Shown one piece after another: positions 1 through 6,210 of a stretch of DNA of 8,371 nucleotides. Source of the stretch: Chloroflexota bacterium (GTDB lineage: Bacteria; Chloroflexota; UBA5177; JANWHV01). The stretch is taken from contig JANWHV010000137.1 of the NCBI GenBank assembly GCA_025450255.1, forward strand, positions 1-8,371, in the 5' to 3' direction. How positions within the stretch are numbered: the first letter of the stretch is position 1; each line of letters begins with the position of its first letter. The position numbers and the translations under genes were made by a program. Below the pieces are notes generated by a model, which was given only the letters and a program-made list of their open reading frames with translations, was not told the origin of the DNA and ran no database searches.

Positions 1-468
1 ATCTATAGCCGTGGCATCCACGGTGATCAGGTTATCGCCAACCACCGCTATAGCACTGGGCGGAACCTGGAAATGCGTTGCTGAGTGAAATAGGCCGGTG
101 CTTGGCGCCGCGACGTCATAATGGGTGATCGTGCCGTCGTTAGGATCGAAGTCGAGGCCATCTATCGTACCGGCGAGGTCTCCGGTATTCGTTACCACCT
201 TACTACCCTTGAACGCGCCCAGACTTACCGCGCACGCGATCTCGGAGCTACCCGCCGCGCTCGCGTCATCAACCATCACCGCGTCTTTTCCTATGCTGCG
301 AACATCGCCCCATGGCACGCTAGCGCCGCCACGGAACAGGCCGCCACGTAGCACGAAGCCGGCCAAACGGTGATTCGCGGTATCGATCAATAGATCGGCA
401 ATCTCGCCCAGTTTCTCCGCTTGGTTCACGTTAACTACCGCCCGGCTTTGCAATTGCGCGAGATCCAT
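1..468 (-). CDS. PRC-barrel domain protein, two barrels (partial, C-terminus off the left edge)
   Basis: The frame is open on the minus strand from an ATG at 468 to base 1, giving 156 codons with no stop, so the C-terminus lies outside the window. A good GGAG ribosome site sits 6 nt before the ATG. Residues ~9-70 (AVVNVNQAEKLGEIADLLID, then VPWGDVRSIGKDAVMV) form one PRC-barrel unit. Residues ~84-153 (FKGSKVVTNTGDLAGTIDGL, then VPPSAIAVVGDNLITV) form a second. Both show the pattern of a 'stay/mark, G-x-(L/I)-x-(E/G)-I-x-D-L' strand followed by a 'V-P-x-x-x-(I/V)' strand. PRC-barrels are small beta-barrels found in RNA-processing, photosynthetic reaction-centre and many uncharacterised soluble proteins. 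No catalytic function can be read from this one. Codon use is unlike the right-hand operon: 4 of 9 isoleucines are ATA, and CTA, GTA and AGT are frequent. The family call is fairly sure; the role is unknown. Confidence 0.8.
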   Translation of the reverse strand, partial: MDLAQLQSRAVVNVNQAEKLGEIADLLIDTANHRLAGFVLRGGLFRGGASVPWGDVRSIGKDAVMVDDASAAGSSEIACAVSLGAFKGSKVVTNTGDLAGTIDGLDFDPNDGTITHYDVAAPSTGLFHSATHFQVPPSAIAVVGDNLITVDATAID

Positions 469-666
469 GGCCCACTCCAGTCGTGCGAAGGTATGGGTCG
501 CGTCGCGACCCCCACATGCTTGAAGTATGCCACGTACTTACGTAATGCACGCCGCGCCGATCGGCACAATTCTCCACGCCATTGACGGCCTGGTACTATT
601 CCCGCTCATGGGGAAGCTTGGCGACGCTCCCGAGGCGCGAAGAGACCGCCGGTTGCCAGAGAAGTG
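469..666. promoter_or_regulatory. Intergenic control region upstream of the PRC-barrel gene
   Basis: This 198-bp gap lies between the VOC gene stop and the PRC gene start, both on the minus strand. It holds a run of short symmetric elements: 495-511 (GGGTCGCG-T-CGCGACCC, perfect), 515-529 (CATGCTT-G-AAGTATG, one mismatch), 538-545 (TTACGTAA) and 556-565 (GCCGATCGGC). The element nearest the gene ends 26 bp before the ATG. As RNA it could fold to a 6-bp stem with a 5-nt loop in the leader. I found no convincing -35/-10 pair and no clear U-tract terminator for the VOC gene. An independent promoter for the PRC gene is inferred from the symmetry only. Confidence 0.4.
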
Positions 667-1038
667 CTAGCCGCGAGCAGGCAACTGCTGCACGGACCAG
701 CGGTTGCCGTCCGGATCGCTGAAGAAGACGTACGAGCCCCAGGCGAAATCCTGGACCTCGCTGACCTCAACCCCCCGCTTGACGAGTTCCGCGCGCGCTG
801 CTTGTATATCCGCGACCACGAGCTGCAAGCCCTGGACAGAGCCCGGCGGCGTATCCACGAGCCCGGTCCCCAGGGCGATCGAGCAGGCCGACCCGGGCGG
901 GGTGAGCTGCACGAAGCGAAGCTCGTCGCTGACCCGGTGGTCATGGTCGGCGTTAAAGCCGGCCTTCTCGGTGTAAAAGGCCTTTGCGCGGTCCACGTCC
1001 GAGACGGGAATCGCCACCAACTCAAGCTTCCAATCCAT
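667..1038 (-). CDS. VOC family (glyoxalase/bleomycin-resistance/dioxygenase fold) protein
   Basis: A 123-residue protein of the usual size for a single-unit vicinal-oxygen-chelate protein. It has the characteristic start (MDWKLELVAIPVSDVDRAKAF, residues 1-21), a central IALGTG segment (54-59), the second beta-alpha unit GLQLVVADIQAARAELVKRG (70-89), and the closing FFSDPDGNRWSVQQ (105-118). The ATG at 1038 is preferred because AAGGAAGG lies 6 nt before it and the family begins here; a further 22 codons upstream are open but look non-coding. VOC proteins bind a metal with His/Glu/Gln side chains and act as lyases, isomerases, dioxygenases or drug binders. The usual C-terminal acidic ligand (…VQE) is Gln here and the mid-protein position is Q72, so classical glyoxalase I activity should not be assumed. 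It lies 69 bp downstream of the MFS exporter on the same strand and is possibly co-transcribed with it. Confidence 0.85.
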   Translation of the reverse strand: MDWKLELVAIPVSDVDRAKAFYTEKAGFNADHDHRVSDELRFVQLTPPGSACSIALGTGLVDTPPGSVQGLQLVVADIQAARAELVKRGVEVSEVQDFAWGSYVFFSDPDGNRWSVQQLPARG

Positions 1039-1107
1039 GATGCACCTTCCTTTCGTGCGCGATCGATACCAGTGTACTCGCCGGTTTCGTACCGCGCGCC
1101 GCACTTC

Positions 1108-2439
1108 CTATGCTCCGGCGGCGCTGGCCCGCTCGACCGGCTCACGCAAGGTGGTCAATCGCCGCATTTCCGGCCAATGCCAGGCGACGAGGAGCACCAC
1201 CAGCAACGTACCAACACCGCCGGCGGCCACCGCGGCAACCGGACCGAAAAGCTGGGCCGCGAGGCCCGACTCGAACCCGCCAAGCTGGTTCGAGGTACCG
1301 ATGAACAACGAGTTCAGGGCGCCTACTCGGCCGCGCATGTGGTCCGGGGTGCGGACGAGCACCAACGTACTGCGGATGACGACGCTGATATTGTCGCAGG
1401 CGCCGAGCACGAAGAGCATACAGAACGAGAGCGCGAACGACGTCGACAGTCCGAACACCACCGTCGACAGGCCAAATACGGCGACCGCCAGCAACAGCGC
1501 GCGCCCTGCCCTGGCGAACGGCGGCCGGTGCGCCAGGATCAATGCCATGCACACGGCGCCGAACGAGTCCGCCGCTTGCAGCCAGCCCAAACCGGCCGGG
1601 CCGACGTGCAAAATATCCCTGGCATACACCGGAAGCAACGCCGTGGCGCCGCCAAACAGGACGGCGAAAAGATCGAGCGTGATCGCCGCGAGCAGTACCT
1701 GCGTCTGGCGCAGAAATCGCAGGCCCTCCGCCAGCGACTCCAGCGCATTCGCGGTAACGACGCGCGCCTGTGGATTCCGCACCCTTGCCTGCAGCAGCAT
1801 GACCACATAGACGAGCGCGCCCAGGCCGGTAAGCGCGTAGATCCAGGCCGCGCCGTGCAAGATACCGAGCAGGAATCCTCCCGCCGCCGGTCCCATCACG
1901 GCGGATAGCTGCCAGGTACTGCTGCGCCACGTCGTGGCATTTTCGAACAATGGCGGCGAGATCACCTGGGCGATCAAAGCGGAGCCAGCCGGGTTGCCGA
2001 AGGCGACGGCGCCCCCAATCAACACCAGGCACCCATAGACCAGCGCCAACGAGCCATGCTCGGCGGAAACCGCCGCCAGCCCGAATGCGCCCAATGCCAT
2101 GACCATCTGCGAGACCACGACCACGCGCTTCCGGCTGAAGCGGTCCGCGATATGACCGGCCGGGAGGGACAGCAGGATAATCGGCAGAACCTGCGCCAGC
2201 CCGACCGCGCCCAGGGCCAGTGCCGAGTTCGTGCGGTTATACAACTCCCAGCCGAGCGCGACGGACAGCATCTGCTGTCCGAACGACGCCACGAAGGCCC
2301 CGATCATCAGCAAGCGGAAATCGCGGACCCGGAGCGCGCTATACGGATCACGCTTGAGGCTCGCCTCGGCATTGGGCGTGTCGTCCGCCAGATATCGCGG
2401 CCGTACAGGGCGGAGTACGGCCTTGCGCGGTCGCTTCAA
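1108..2439 (-). CDS. MFS transporter, EntS/MFS_3-like exporter
   Basis: A 443-residue protein with twelve hydrophobic segments in two six-helix halves, separated by a charged loop around residues 215-240. The loop between helices 2 and 3 carries the MFS motif A as GHIADRFSRKRV (95-106). The C-half contains DNISVVIRSTLVLVRTPDHMRGRVGALNS, typical of the EntS-like branch of proton-driven exporters (siderophores, macrolides and other small molecules). The substrate cannot be read from the sequence. The start chosen is a TTG at 2439, with GGAG 5 nt upstream; no ATG is available before the first helix. The N-terminal ~38 residues are basic and cytoplasmic. A perfect 16-bp palindrome lies about 97-112 bp upstream and may be an operator. 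The VOC gene follows 69 bp downstream, so an exporter plus small-molecule-modifying or binding pair is possible, but this is inference. Confidence 0.87.
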   Translation of the reverse strand: MKRPRKAVLRPVRPRYLADDTPNAEASLKRDPYSALRVRDFRLLMIGAFVASFGQQMLSVALGWELYNRTNSALALGAVGLAQVLPIILLSLPAGHIADRFSRKRVVVVSQMVMALGAFGLAAVSAEHGSLALVYGCLVLIGGAVAFGNPAGSALIAQVISPPLFENATTWRSSTWQLSAVMGPAAGGFLLGILHGAAWIYALTGLGALVYVVMLLQARVRNPQARVVTANALESLAEGLRFLRQTQVLLAAITLDLFAVLFGGATALLPVYARDILHVGPAGLGWLQAADSFGAVCMALILAHRPPFARAGRALLLAVAVFGLSTVVFGLSTSFALSFCMLFVLGACDNISVVIRSTLVLVRTPDHMRGRVGALNSLFIGTSNQLGGFESGLAAQLFGPVAAVAAGGVGTLLVVLLVAWHWPEMRRLTTLREPVERASAAGA

Positions 2440-2535
2440 GTCGTCTCCGTCTCCAGGGTAATCCGCGTGTCCTTCCGGCGGCGTGTGTCACGGCATTGTG
2501 TGGCAACACTGCACGCGGGCTGTTCACCGCAATGC

Positions 2536-2551
2536 GACGACGATCGTCGTC
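2536..2551. promoter_or_regulatory. Perfect 16-bp palindrome, candidate operator for the MFS gene
   Basis: GACGACGATCGTCGTC is identical on both strands, and the symmetry stops exactly at the flanking bases (C2535 and C2552). It lies about 100 bp upstream of the MFS TTG start. A symmetric site of this length upstream of a drug-exporter-type gene would suit a dimeric repressor of the TetR, MarR or similar type. No regulator gene is adjacent in this window, so the partner is unknown. Confidence 0.4.
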
Positions 2552-2706
2552 CACGTCCGGAAAGGCATCGTCAACTGGTAGCCATGGTACTGCATGCGCC
2601 GGGCTCGATGACTCGGCCACGCGCGAGCGCCGGCGATCCCTTCACGCCCGCCAGGCAGTTGCAAACTTCATGCACCGTCCGGCGGCAGTTGAGACGACAG
2701 CTCCGC

Positions 2707-2728
2707 CGGCCCGTGGCGCCGCGGGCCG
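2707..2728 (-). terminator. GC-rich hairpin after the small membrane gene, possible terminator
   Basis: CGGCCCG (2707-2713) pairs with CGGGCCG (2722-2728) across an 8-nt loop, 14 nt past the minus-strand stop codon at 2742. No T-tract follows on the minus strand, so it is not a textbook intrinsic terminator. It could be an mRNA 3'-end stabiliser, a weak or factor-assisted terminator, or a chance stem in GC-rich DNA. Confidence 0.25.
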
Positions 2729-2741
2729 CGCACACCGCGCC

Positions 2742-3053
2742 TCAGCCCAGCGAGGATGAGCGGAAGCGGTTGGAATCGGAAGCGGACATGCTGCCGGCGA
2801 GGCAGTCACGGGGCTGGTGAGATCCGGTCAGGGCGGCCATCGCGAATGGCCCCGCGGCCAATGAGGCCAGGAGGAGCGCGATCGACAGTAGATTGTGGGG
2901 GCTCATGCCCACGACCAGCGCGAGTAGACTGACGAACAAAAGCAGCCATGCCCCCGCCTGCCACTGGCAGATGATCGCGCGCTGGAGCGCGCCCCAGCGT
3001 TGAAGCATCCCCCTGCCCGTGTCGTCGCCGGCAATGATGTCGTCCATTGTCAT
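2742..3053 (-). CDS. Small two-helix membrane protein, function unknown
   Basis: I do not recognise a family. The 103-residue product has a charged N-terminus (MTMDDIIAGDDTGRG), an amphipathic stretch LQRWGALQRAIICQWQ (17-32), two adjoining hydrophobic helices at ~34-50 (AWLLLFVSLLALVVGM) and ~54-76 (NLLSIALLLASLAAGPFAMAAL), and a Ser-rich tail. The helices are joined by a short SPHN turn, which predicts a helical hairpin. The first ATG (3053) has AAGG only 4 nt upstream. The second ATG (3047, two codons later) has the same AAGG at 10 nt, so either may be used. The gene is divergent from the sigma-factor operon and shares its 183-bp upstream region, so it may be co-regulated with it. Coding status is supported by the clean membrane pattern and a possible ribosome site, not by homology. 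Confidence 0.6.
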   Translation of the reverse strand: MTMDDIIAGDDTGRGMLQRWGALQRAIICQWQAGAWLLLFVSLLALVVGMSPHNLLSIALLLASLAAGPFAMAALTGSHQPRDCLAGSMSASDSNRFRSSSLG

Positions 3054-3236
3054 CCCGCCTTGACTTTGTCGTGCCGCGATCACCAGCATAGCATCAGTGG
3101 TCAACGGAGCCTGCACGGACCACCACGTGAACCTTTTCCCTCGATCGGGCTACTCACTTGATGGAAGGGCCAAACCGATGTAGACATGGAGAACGCGGTG
3201 GTCGGGGAGTGCGCGGCGGTACGGGAGACCAACCGG
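3054..3236. promoter_or_regulatory. Divergent promoter region between the small membrane gene and the ECF operon
   Basis: This 183-bp region separates divergently read genes and should hold promoters for both. GTGGTC (3097-3102) and GACCAC (3118-3123) form an inverted pair 15 bp apart, and a further GTGGTC copy lies at 3198-3203. Next to this is an ECF-like -35 element (see 3128-3156). An alternative ATG for the sigma factor at 3186 also falls inside it. Confidence 0.45.
3128..3156 (+). promoter_or_regulatory. Candidate ECF-type, possibly autoregulated, promoter of the operon
   Basis: TGAACC at 3128-3133 followed by a pyrimidine run resembles the 'GAAC' -35 core recognised by many ECF sigma factors. 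The expected -10 window, 16-17 bp further on, contains CTACTCA (3150-3156), which is only a loose match. It lies ~80 bp before the preferred sigma start. ECF factors commonly drive their own operon, so the location is right, but the evidence is one short motif. Confidence 0.3.
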
Positions 3237-3797
3237 ATGGCTGAGAGACCGGATGCCGACGCGGCGCTCATCGCGCGCATCGGTGGTGGAGAGCGCGACG
3301 CACTCACCGAACTCTACGGGCTCTACCGCATCCCCCTTTTCCGCTATCTGCTGGCACTGAACCCTGACCATGGCCTGGCAGAGGAACTGCTTCAGGATAC
3401 GCTTGTCGCCGTGTGGAGAAGCGCGCGAACGTTCAGGGGAGAGTCATCGGTGCGCACCTGGCTCTTCGGCATCGCGCGCCGGCAGGCGTATAACACACTC
3501 CGCCGGCGCGGAATCCCCGTGACCGACTGCATGGAGTTGGACGATATGCGCGCGAGCGAGCCGGAGCCGGAGGCATTGGTGCTGACAAGATTGGCCTACG
3601 ACAACCTGTTGGCCGCCATGGAGCGATTGGCGCCGCCACAGCGCGAGGTGCTCGTACTGACTTTTGTCGACGAGCTCTCGTATCAAGAGTCCGCGGCGGT
3701 CATGGGCGTGCCTGTTGGCACGGTGAAGAGCCGCCTGAGCAACGCCAGACGTGCCCTGCGCTCGCTCTTGCATGAGGGGGAGAGGAGAGAACCATGA
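3237..3797 (+). CDS. ECF-type RNA polymerase sigma factor
   Basis: A 186-residue sigma-70 family protein with only regions 2 and 4, the ECF layout. Region 2 spans ~25-92 and includes AEELLQDTLVAVWRSA (48-63) and the -10-binding segment FRGESSVRTWLFGIARRQA (67-84). Region 4 spans ~122-178 with LAPPQREVLVLTFVDELSYQ and the helix-turn-helix ESAAVMGVPVGTVKSRLSNA (151-170), which reads the -35 element. The ATG at 3237 is preferred because GGGAG lies 9 nt upstream. The alternative ATG at 3186 has no ribosome site and would add 17 residues of non-conserved sequence. The stop codon overlaps the anti-sigma start (ATGA), coupling their production. It should direct RNA polymerase to promoters controlled by its anti-sigma partner, probably including its own. 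Confidence 0.93.
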   Translation: MAERPDADAALIARIGGGERDALTELYGLYRIPLFRYLLALNPDHGLAEELLQDTLVAVWRSARTFRGESSVRTWLFGIARRQAYNTLRRRGIPVTDCMELDDMRASEPEPEALVLTRLAYDNLLAAMERLAPPQREVLVLTFVDELSYQESAAVMGVPVGTVKSRLSNARRALRSLLHEGERREP

Positions 3798-4699
3798 TGC
3801 CACATACGCCACGCGACGCCGGCCACGTCGCCGACCTCTTGCCGGCGTACGTCAACCGCACACTCGATCGTGAAACCATGGAGCAGGTAGACCGGCATCT
3901 CGGCTCATGCGCTGCCTGCCGAACTGATCTGGATGACTGGCGGCTGGTTGCGCGGCTTACGCTGCAAGTGACCTCGCCGGCGATCCTTCCCGCCCCCTTC
4001 GTGATGGCGCGGATCTGGGCGGCCGTTGAGGCGGATAGCAGTGCGGGGGCGCGCCCTTCCATACGCGCCTCCGCCGGTCACGCCCTCCAGGTGCTGATCG
4101 GCCAGTTGCCGCTGATTCAGCGGTATCTGTGGCCGGCCTCCGCCCTGGTGATGGCACTGGGCTTCGTGATCGCGGCTGTGGAACGGCCGGGCACATCGAG
4201 CCTGGTTATCCAGCTGGTGGCCCCAATCGTCGCCGCTATCGGGATGACCCTGATCTATGGACCGGAGATTGACCCTTCGCTTGAGGTGGCCCTGGCCACG
4301 CCGACATCGCCGCGGCTCATACTGCTCGCCCGCCTCACCCTTGTCTCCGGCTATGACCTGCTGCTTACGCTGGTGGCCACGGCCGGGCTGGTGCCCCTGG
4401 GCCGCGGAGGATTCGCTTCAACCCTGAGCTTCGAGTGGCTCGGCCCCATGCTCTTCCTCTCAGCGTTGGCCCTGATCCTCTCGCTACGCCTTGGGCCGAC
4501 CGTCGCCGCGTCCATGGCGCTGATCCTCTGGATGGTCCGTGTCTTTGTCGCCTCGGGCGCCGGCCTGGGAGTGCTGAACGGCCAGGAGACAAGTCTGATC
4601 GTCCAGGCGTGGTCCACCAACGCGGTCACCCTGGCGGGCGCCGCCATCCTCCCCGCGCTGGCCGTCGGGTCAATCACACGACAGGAGCGGCTGGCATGA
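3794..4699 (+). CDS. Zinc-binding anti-sigma factor (zf-HC2) fused to a six-helix ABC-2 permease-like domain
   Basis: A 301-residue protein. The N-terminal cytoplasmic part has the zinc anti-sigma signature H35-x3-C39-x2-C42, with H11 as the likely fourth ligand (GHVADLLPAYVNRTLD … HLGSCAACR). Such domains clamp the ECF sigma factor until a signal releases it. Instead of the usual single anchor helix, six hydrophobic segments follow at about 111-129, 136-155, 183-201, 215-233, 237-259 and 276-295. The loop after helix 2 (DPSLEVALATPTSPRLILLARL, 160-181) looks like the ABC-2 permease segment 'E-L-L-L-A-T-P-V-S-R…L-x-x-K'. It matches both downstream permeases in spacing. AGGAG lies 6 nt before the ATG at 3794, with a second ATG directly after. 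It overlaps the sigma stop and the next gene's start by 4 nt each. The anti-sigma call is firm; the permease origin of the membrane half is inference. Confidence 0.9.
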   Translation: MMPHTPRDAGHVADLLPAYVNRTLDRETMEQVDRHLGSCAACRTDLDDWRLVARLTLQVTSPAILPAPFVMARIWAAVEADSSAGARPSIRASAGHALQVLIGQLPLIQRYLWPASALVMALGFVIAAVERPGTSSLVIQLVAPIVAAIGMTLIYGPEIDPSLEVALATPTSPRLILLARLTLVSGYDLLLTLVATAGLVPLGRGGFASTLSFEWLGPMLFLSALALILSLRLGPTVAASMALILWMVRVFVASGAGLGVLNGQETSLIVQAWSTNAVTLAGAAILPALAVGSITRQERLA

Positions 4700-5382
4700 A
4701 CGTCGCGGCGTGGACCCTAGAGTATCGCCTCCTCGGCCGGCGCACCTGCGGCTTGACTGCGCTCGCCGCCGCCGTCATCGCCGTCGCCGCGGTACTGAGC
4801 TCGGCGGTGAGTGCCGAGGACAACGCGACCACGGTCCTTACCGGCGGTCTGGAGCTCGGTCTCCCGATCGTGTCCGGCGCGCTCACCGCCGCCCTGATCG
4901 GAGACGACCCCGCCCGCGAGTTGCAGCTCACCTTCCCGACCCCGTACCGGCGGACCGTCCTGCGCCGCGTGATCCTGGCCACGTCGTGGCCGCTGCTCAC
5001 CGCCGCCGCCGCCGCGGCGATACTGATCACCATCGGCCGCTGGATCAGCCCAGGCGGCGCAATAGGCGGACAGCTCGCCTGGATCGCCCCCCTTGCCTGG
5101 ACCACCATGGTCTGCTGCTTCCTCACGGTGGCGATGCGCGCCTACGTTGTGGCTGTGACACTCGTGGCCACGCTGGCGGCGGCGGAGATGGTGCTGGGCG
5201 CGGTCTTCAGGCAGAATGGCTGGCTGCACCCCGTGTACTTGCTGGCCACGACCGATACACAGGCACACGCCTACTGGTGGTCGAACCGGCTCGCGCTGCT
5301 CGGCACAGCCGTCGTGGCCGCCATCCTCAGCCGGATCCTGCTCGGCAGGCCCGAGCGGCTGCTCATGGAGGATGATCGATGA
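4696..5382 (+). CDS. ABC-2 type permease subunit, first of two
   Basis: A 228-residue integral membrane protein with six hydrophobic segments, about 19-37, 50-68, 92-114, 127-147, 149-171 and 197-216. The cytoplasmic loop between helices 2 and 3, DDPARELQLTFPTPYRRTVL (70-89), is the E-L-x-L-x-x-P segment typical of ABC-2 exporters, where a coupling helix meets the ATPase. The ATG at 4696 overlaps the anti-sigma stop (ATGA), has AGGAG 8 nt upstream, and fits the family N-terminus; a longer frame reaching 4435 is only open read-through inside the previous gene. The protein ends in LLMEDDR, overlapping the next permease by 4 nt. It presumably forms a heteromeric channel with the next gene, powered by the ATPase. 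The substrate is unknown. The call rests on topology, loop motif and operon partners. Confidence 0.8.
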   Translation: MNVAAWTLEYRLLGRRTCGLTALAAAVIAVAAVLSSAVSAEDNATTVLTGGLELGLPIVSGALTAALIGDDPARELQLTFPTPYRRTVLRRVILATSWPLLTAAAAAAILITIGRWISPGGAIGGQLAWIAPLAWTTMVCCFLTVAMRAYVVAVTLVATLAAAEMVLGAVFRQNGWLHPVYLLATTDTQAHAYWWSNRLALLGTAVVAAILSRILLGRPERLLMEDDR

Positions 5383-6179
5383 CCGCCGTTTGGCACCCCT
5401 TTGTCGCGGTGATGCGCAACGAATTCCGCATGCAATGGCGGCGGCGGGCGATGTGGCTCGTGATGATCGCCGCGAGCGGCGTCTTACCCCTACTCGCCTG
5501 GAATACCCTCAACCAGCGGTTCGAGCAAGACACAGTGGCGGGGGCCGTGGCCGATTGGGCGAGTTACCTCAACCACACCGGTCCCTTCGGCTGCGCCATG
5601 GTGCTGGCCAACCGCCTCCCGCGTGACCGGCGGCTCCAGGTCGACGAACTGTTGGACAGCTTCCCCGCCGGCCTCGGGACGCGCCTGTGGGGCAAGGCGC
5701 TGGGCGCCGTCGCGGCAAGCATCATCCCCTTCCTGCTCATCGCCCTGGCGGGCGTCGTCTACATCGCGGCGCATCTCCACGCGGCACGCGCCATCCCGAT
5801 TGGCGTGGCCGCCATCCTCACCATCACTCTGCCGGCGCTGCTGTTCATCTCCGCCCTGTGCATCCTCCTCTCGGCAGTGATCTGGACGCCCGCGGTCGGA
5901 TTCGTCTGTGCGTTCGTGTGGAGCTGGGTGCAGCTGGATCCCACCCAGAATCCCGCGCCTGGCAACAGCCTATTTTCGCCGTATGGCGACTATGCCATCG
6001 TCGGACTGTTCGGCTCACACCGCGGCGCGGCAGGCACGCCGGGGCAGGTCAACTTCGGTCCGCTCTCGCCGGCAGTGTCGGTCACGACAGGGCTGCTCAG
6101 CGTGCTGCTGATCGTGGCGGTCGCCGCTGTCCTCCAGGGCGCCGTGCCGTCCATTGCCCGCCGCCGGCAACGCCGATGA
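5379..6179 (+). CDS. ABC-2 type permease subunit, second of two
   Basis: A 266-residue membrane protein starting at an ATG overlapping the previous stop (ATGA). It opens with the amphipathic segment HPFVAVMRNEFRMQWRRRAMW (6-26), a common ABC-2 entry helix ('…r.E.r…rr…'). Hydrophobic segments follow at ~25-43, 60-79, 108-131, 142-166, 167-186 and 235-255. The helix 2-3 loop LQVDELLDSFPAGLGTRLWG (86-105), followed by K106, is the family's 'EL-x-x-x-P…R…GK' segment. A longer extracytoplasmic-looking stretch, ~187-234 with many Pro/Gly (DPTQNPAPGNSLFSPYGDYA), precedes the last helix and could be a substrate or signal contact. The tail is strongly basic (ARRRQRR), consistent with a cytoplasmic end. 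It probably pairs with the preceding permease. Confidence 0.85.
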   Translation: MTAVWHPFVAVMRNEFRMQWRRRAMWLVMIAASGVLPLLAWNTLNQRFEQDTVAGAVADWASYLNHTGPFGCAMVLANRLPRDRRLQVDELLDSFPAGLGTRLWGKALGAVAASIIPFLLIALAGVVYIAAHLHAARAIPIGVAAILTITLPALLFISALCILLSAVIWTPAVGFVCAFVWSWVQLDPTQNPAPGNSLFSPYGDYAIVGLFGSHRGAAGTPGQVNFGPLSPAVSVTTGLLSVLLIVAVAAVLQGAVPSIARRRQRR

Positions 6180-6210
6180 CGCGACACGCCACAGCACAGG
6201 AGAGTACAGC

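Larger units (their letters stand above)
2440..2741. promoter_or_regulatory. 302-bp gap upstream of the MFS gene with probable control elements
   Basis: No credible gene lies here. Frames open across it overlap the MFS gene, have Arg/Pro/Ser-rich shadow composition and resemble no family. It contains the MFS ribosome site (GGAG, 2445-2448), a perfect 16-bp palindrome at 2536-2551, and a GC-rich hairpin at 2707-2728 just after the stop of the small membrane gene. A promoter for the MFS gene is expected here on the minus strand, but I could not pick a convincing -35/-10 pair. Confidence 0.4.

Noticed and set aside
664..1908. Long plus-strand open frame (414 codons) opposite the VOC and MFS genes
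   Set aside because: It is an antisense shadow. Its composition is Arg/Gln/His-rich with no domain or hydrophobic pattern, while the opposite strand encodes two clear families.
1142..2032. Second minus-strand frame of 296 codons inside the MFS gene
   Set aside because: Arg/Gly/Ala-rich out-of-frame reading of the MFS gene with no recognisable motif.
2348..2620. Minus-strand frame of 90 codons in the gap upstream of the MFS gene
   Set aside because: It overlaps the MFS gene by about 90 bp in another frame, is rich in Arg/Pro/Ala, and shows no ordered pattern.
2056..2820. Plus-strand frame of 254 codons covering the MFS N-terminus and the upstream gap
   Set aside because: Arg-rich shadow with no ribosome site or family resemblance. 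It overlaps the well-supported MFS gene and the end of the small membrane gene.
3186..3236. Longer sigma factor beginning at ATG 3186
   Set aside because: No ribosome site at a usable distance, and the 17 added residues are outside the conserved region. The ATG at 3237 has GGGAG 9 nt upstream. Not fully excluded.
4435..4695. N-terminal extension of the first permease back to 4435
   Set aside because: This stretch lies wholly inside the anti-sigma gene in another frame and is Arg/Pro-rich. The ATGA overlap at 4696 with AGGAG upstream is the natural start.
6154..6210. ABC ATPase start at ATG 6154
   Set aside because: It would overlap the permease end and add 19 non-conserved residues. ATG 6211 has a proper AGGAG and matches the family N-terminus.
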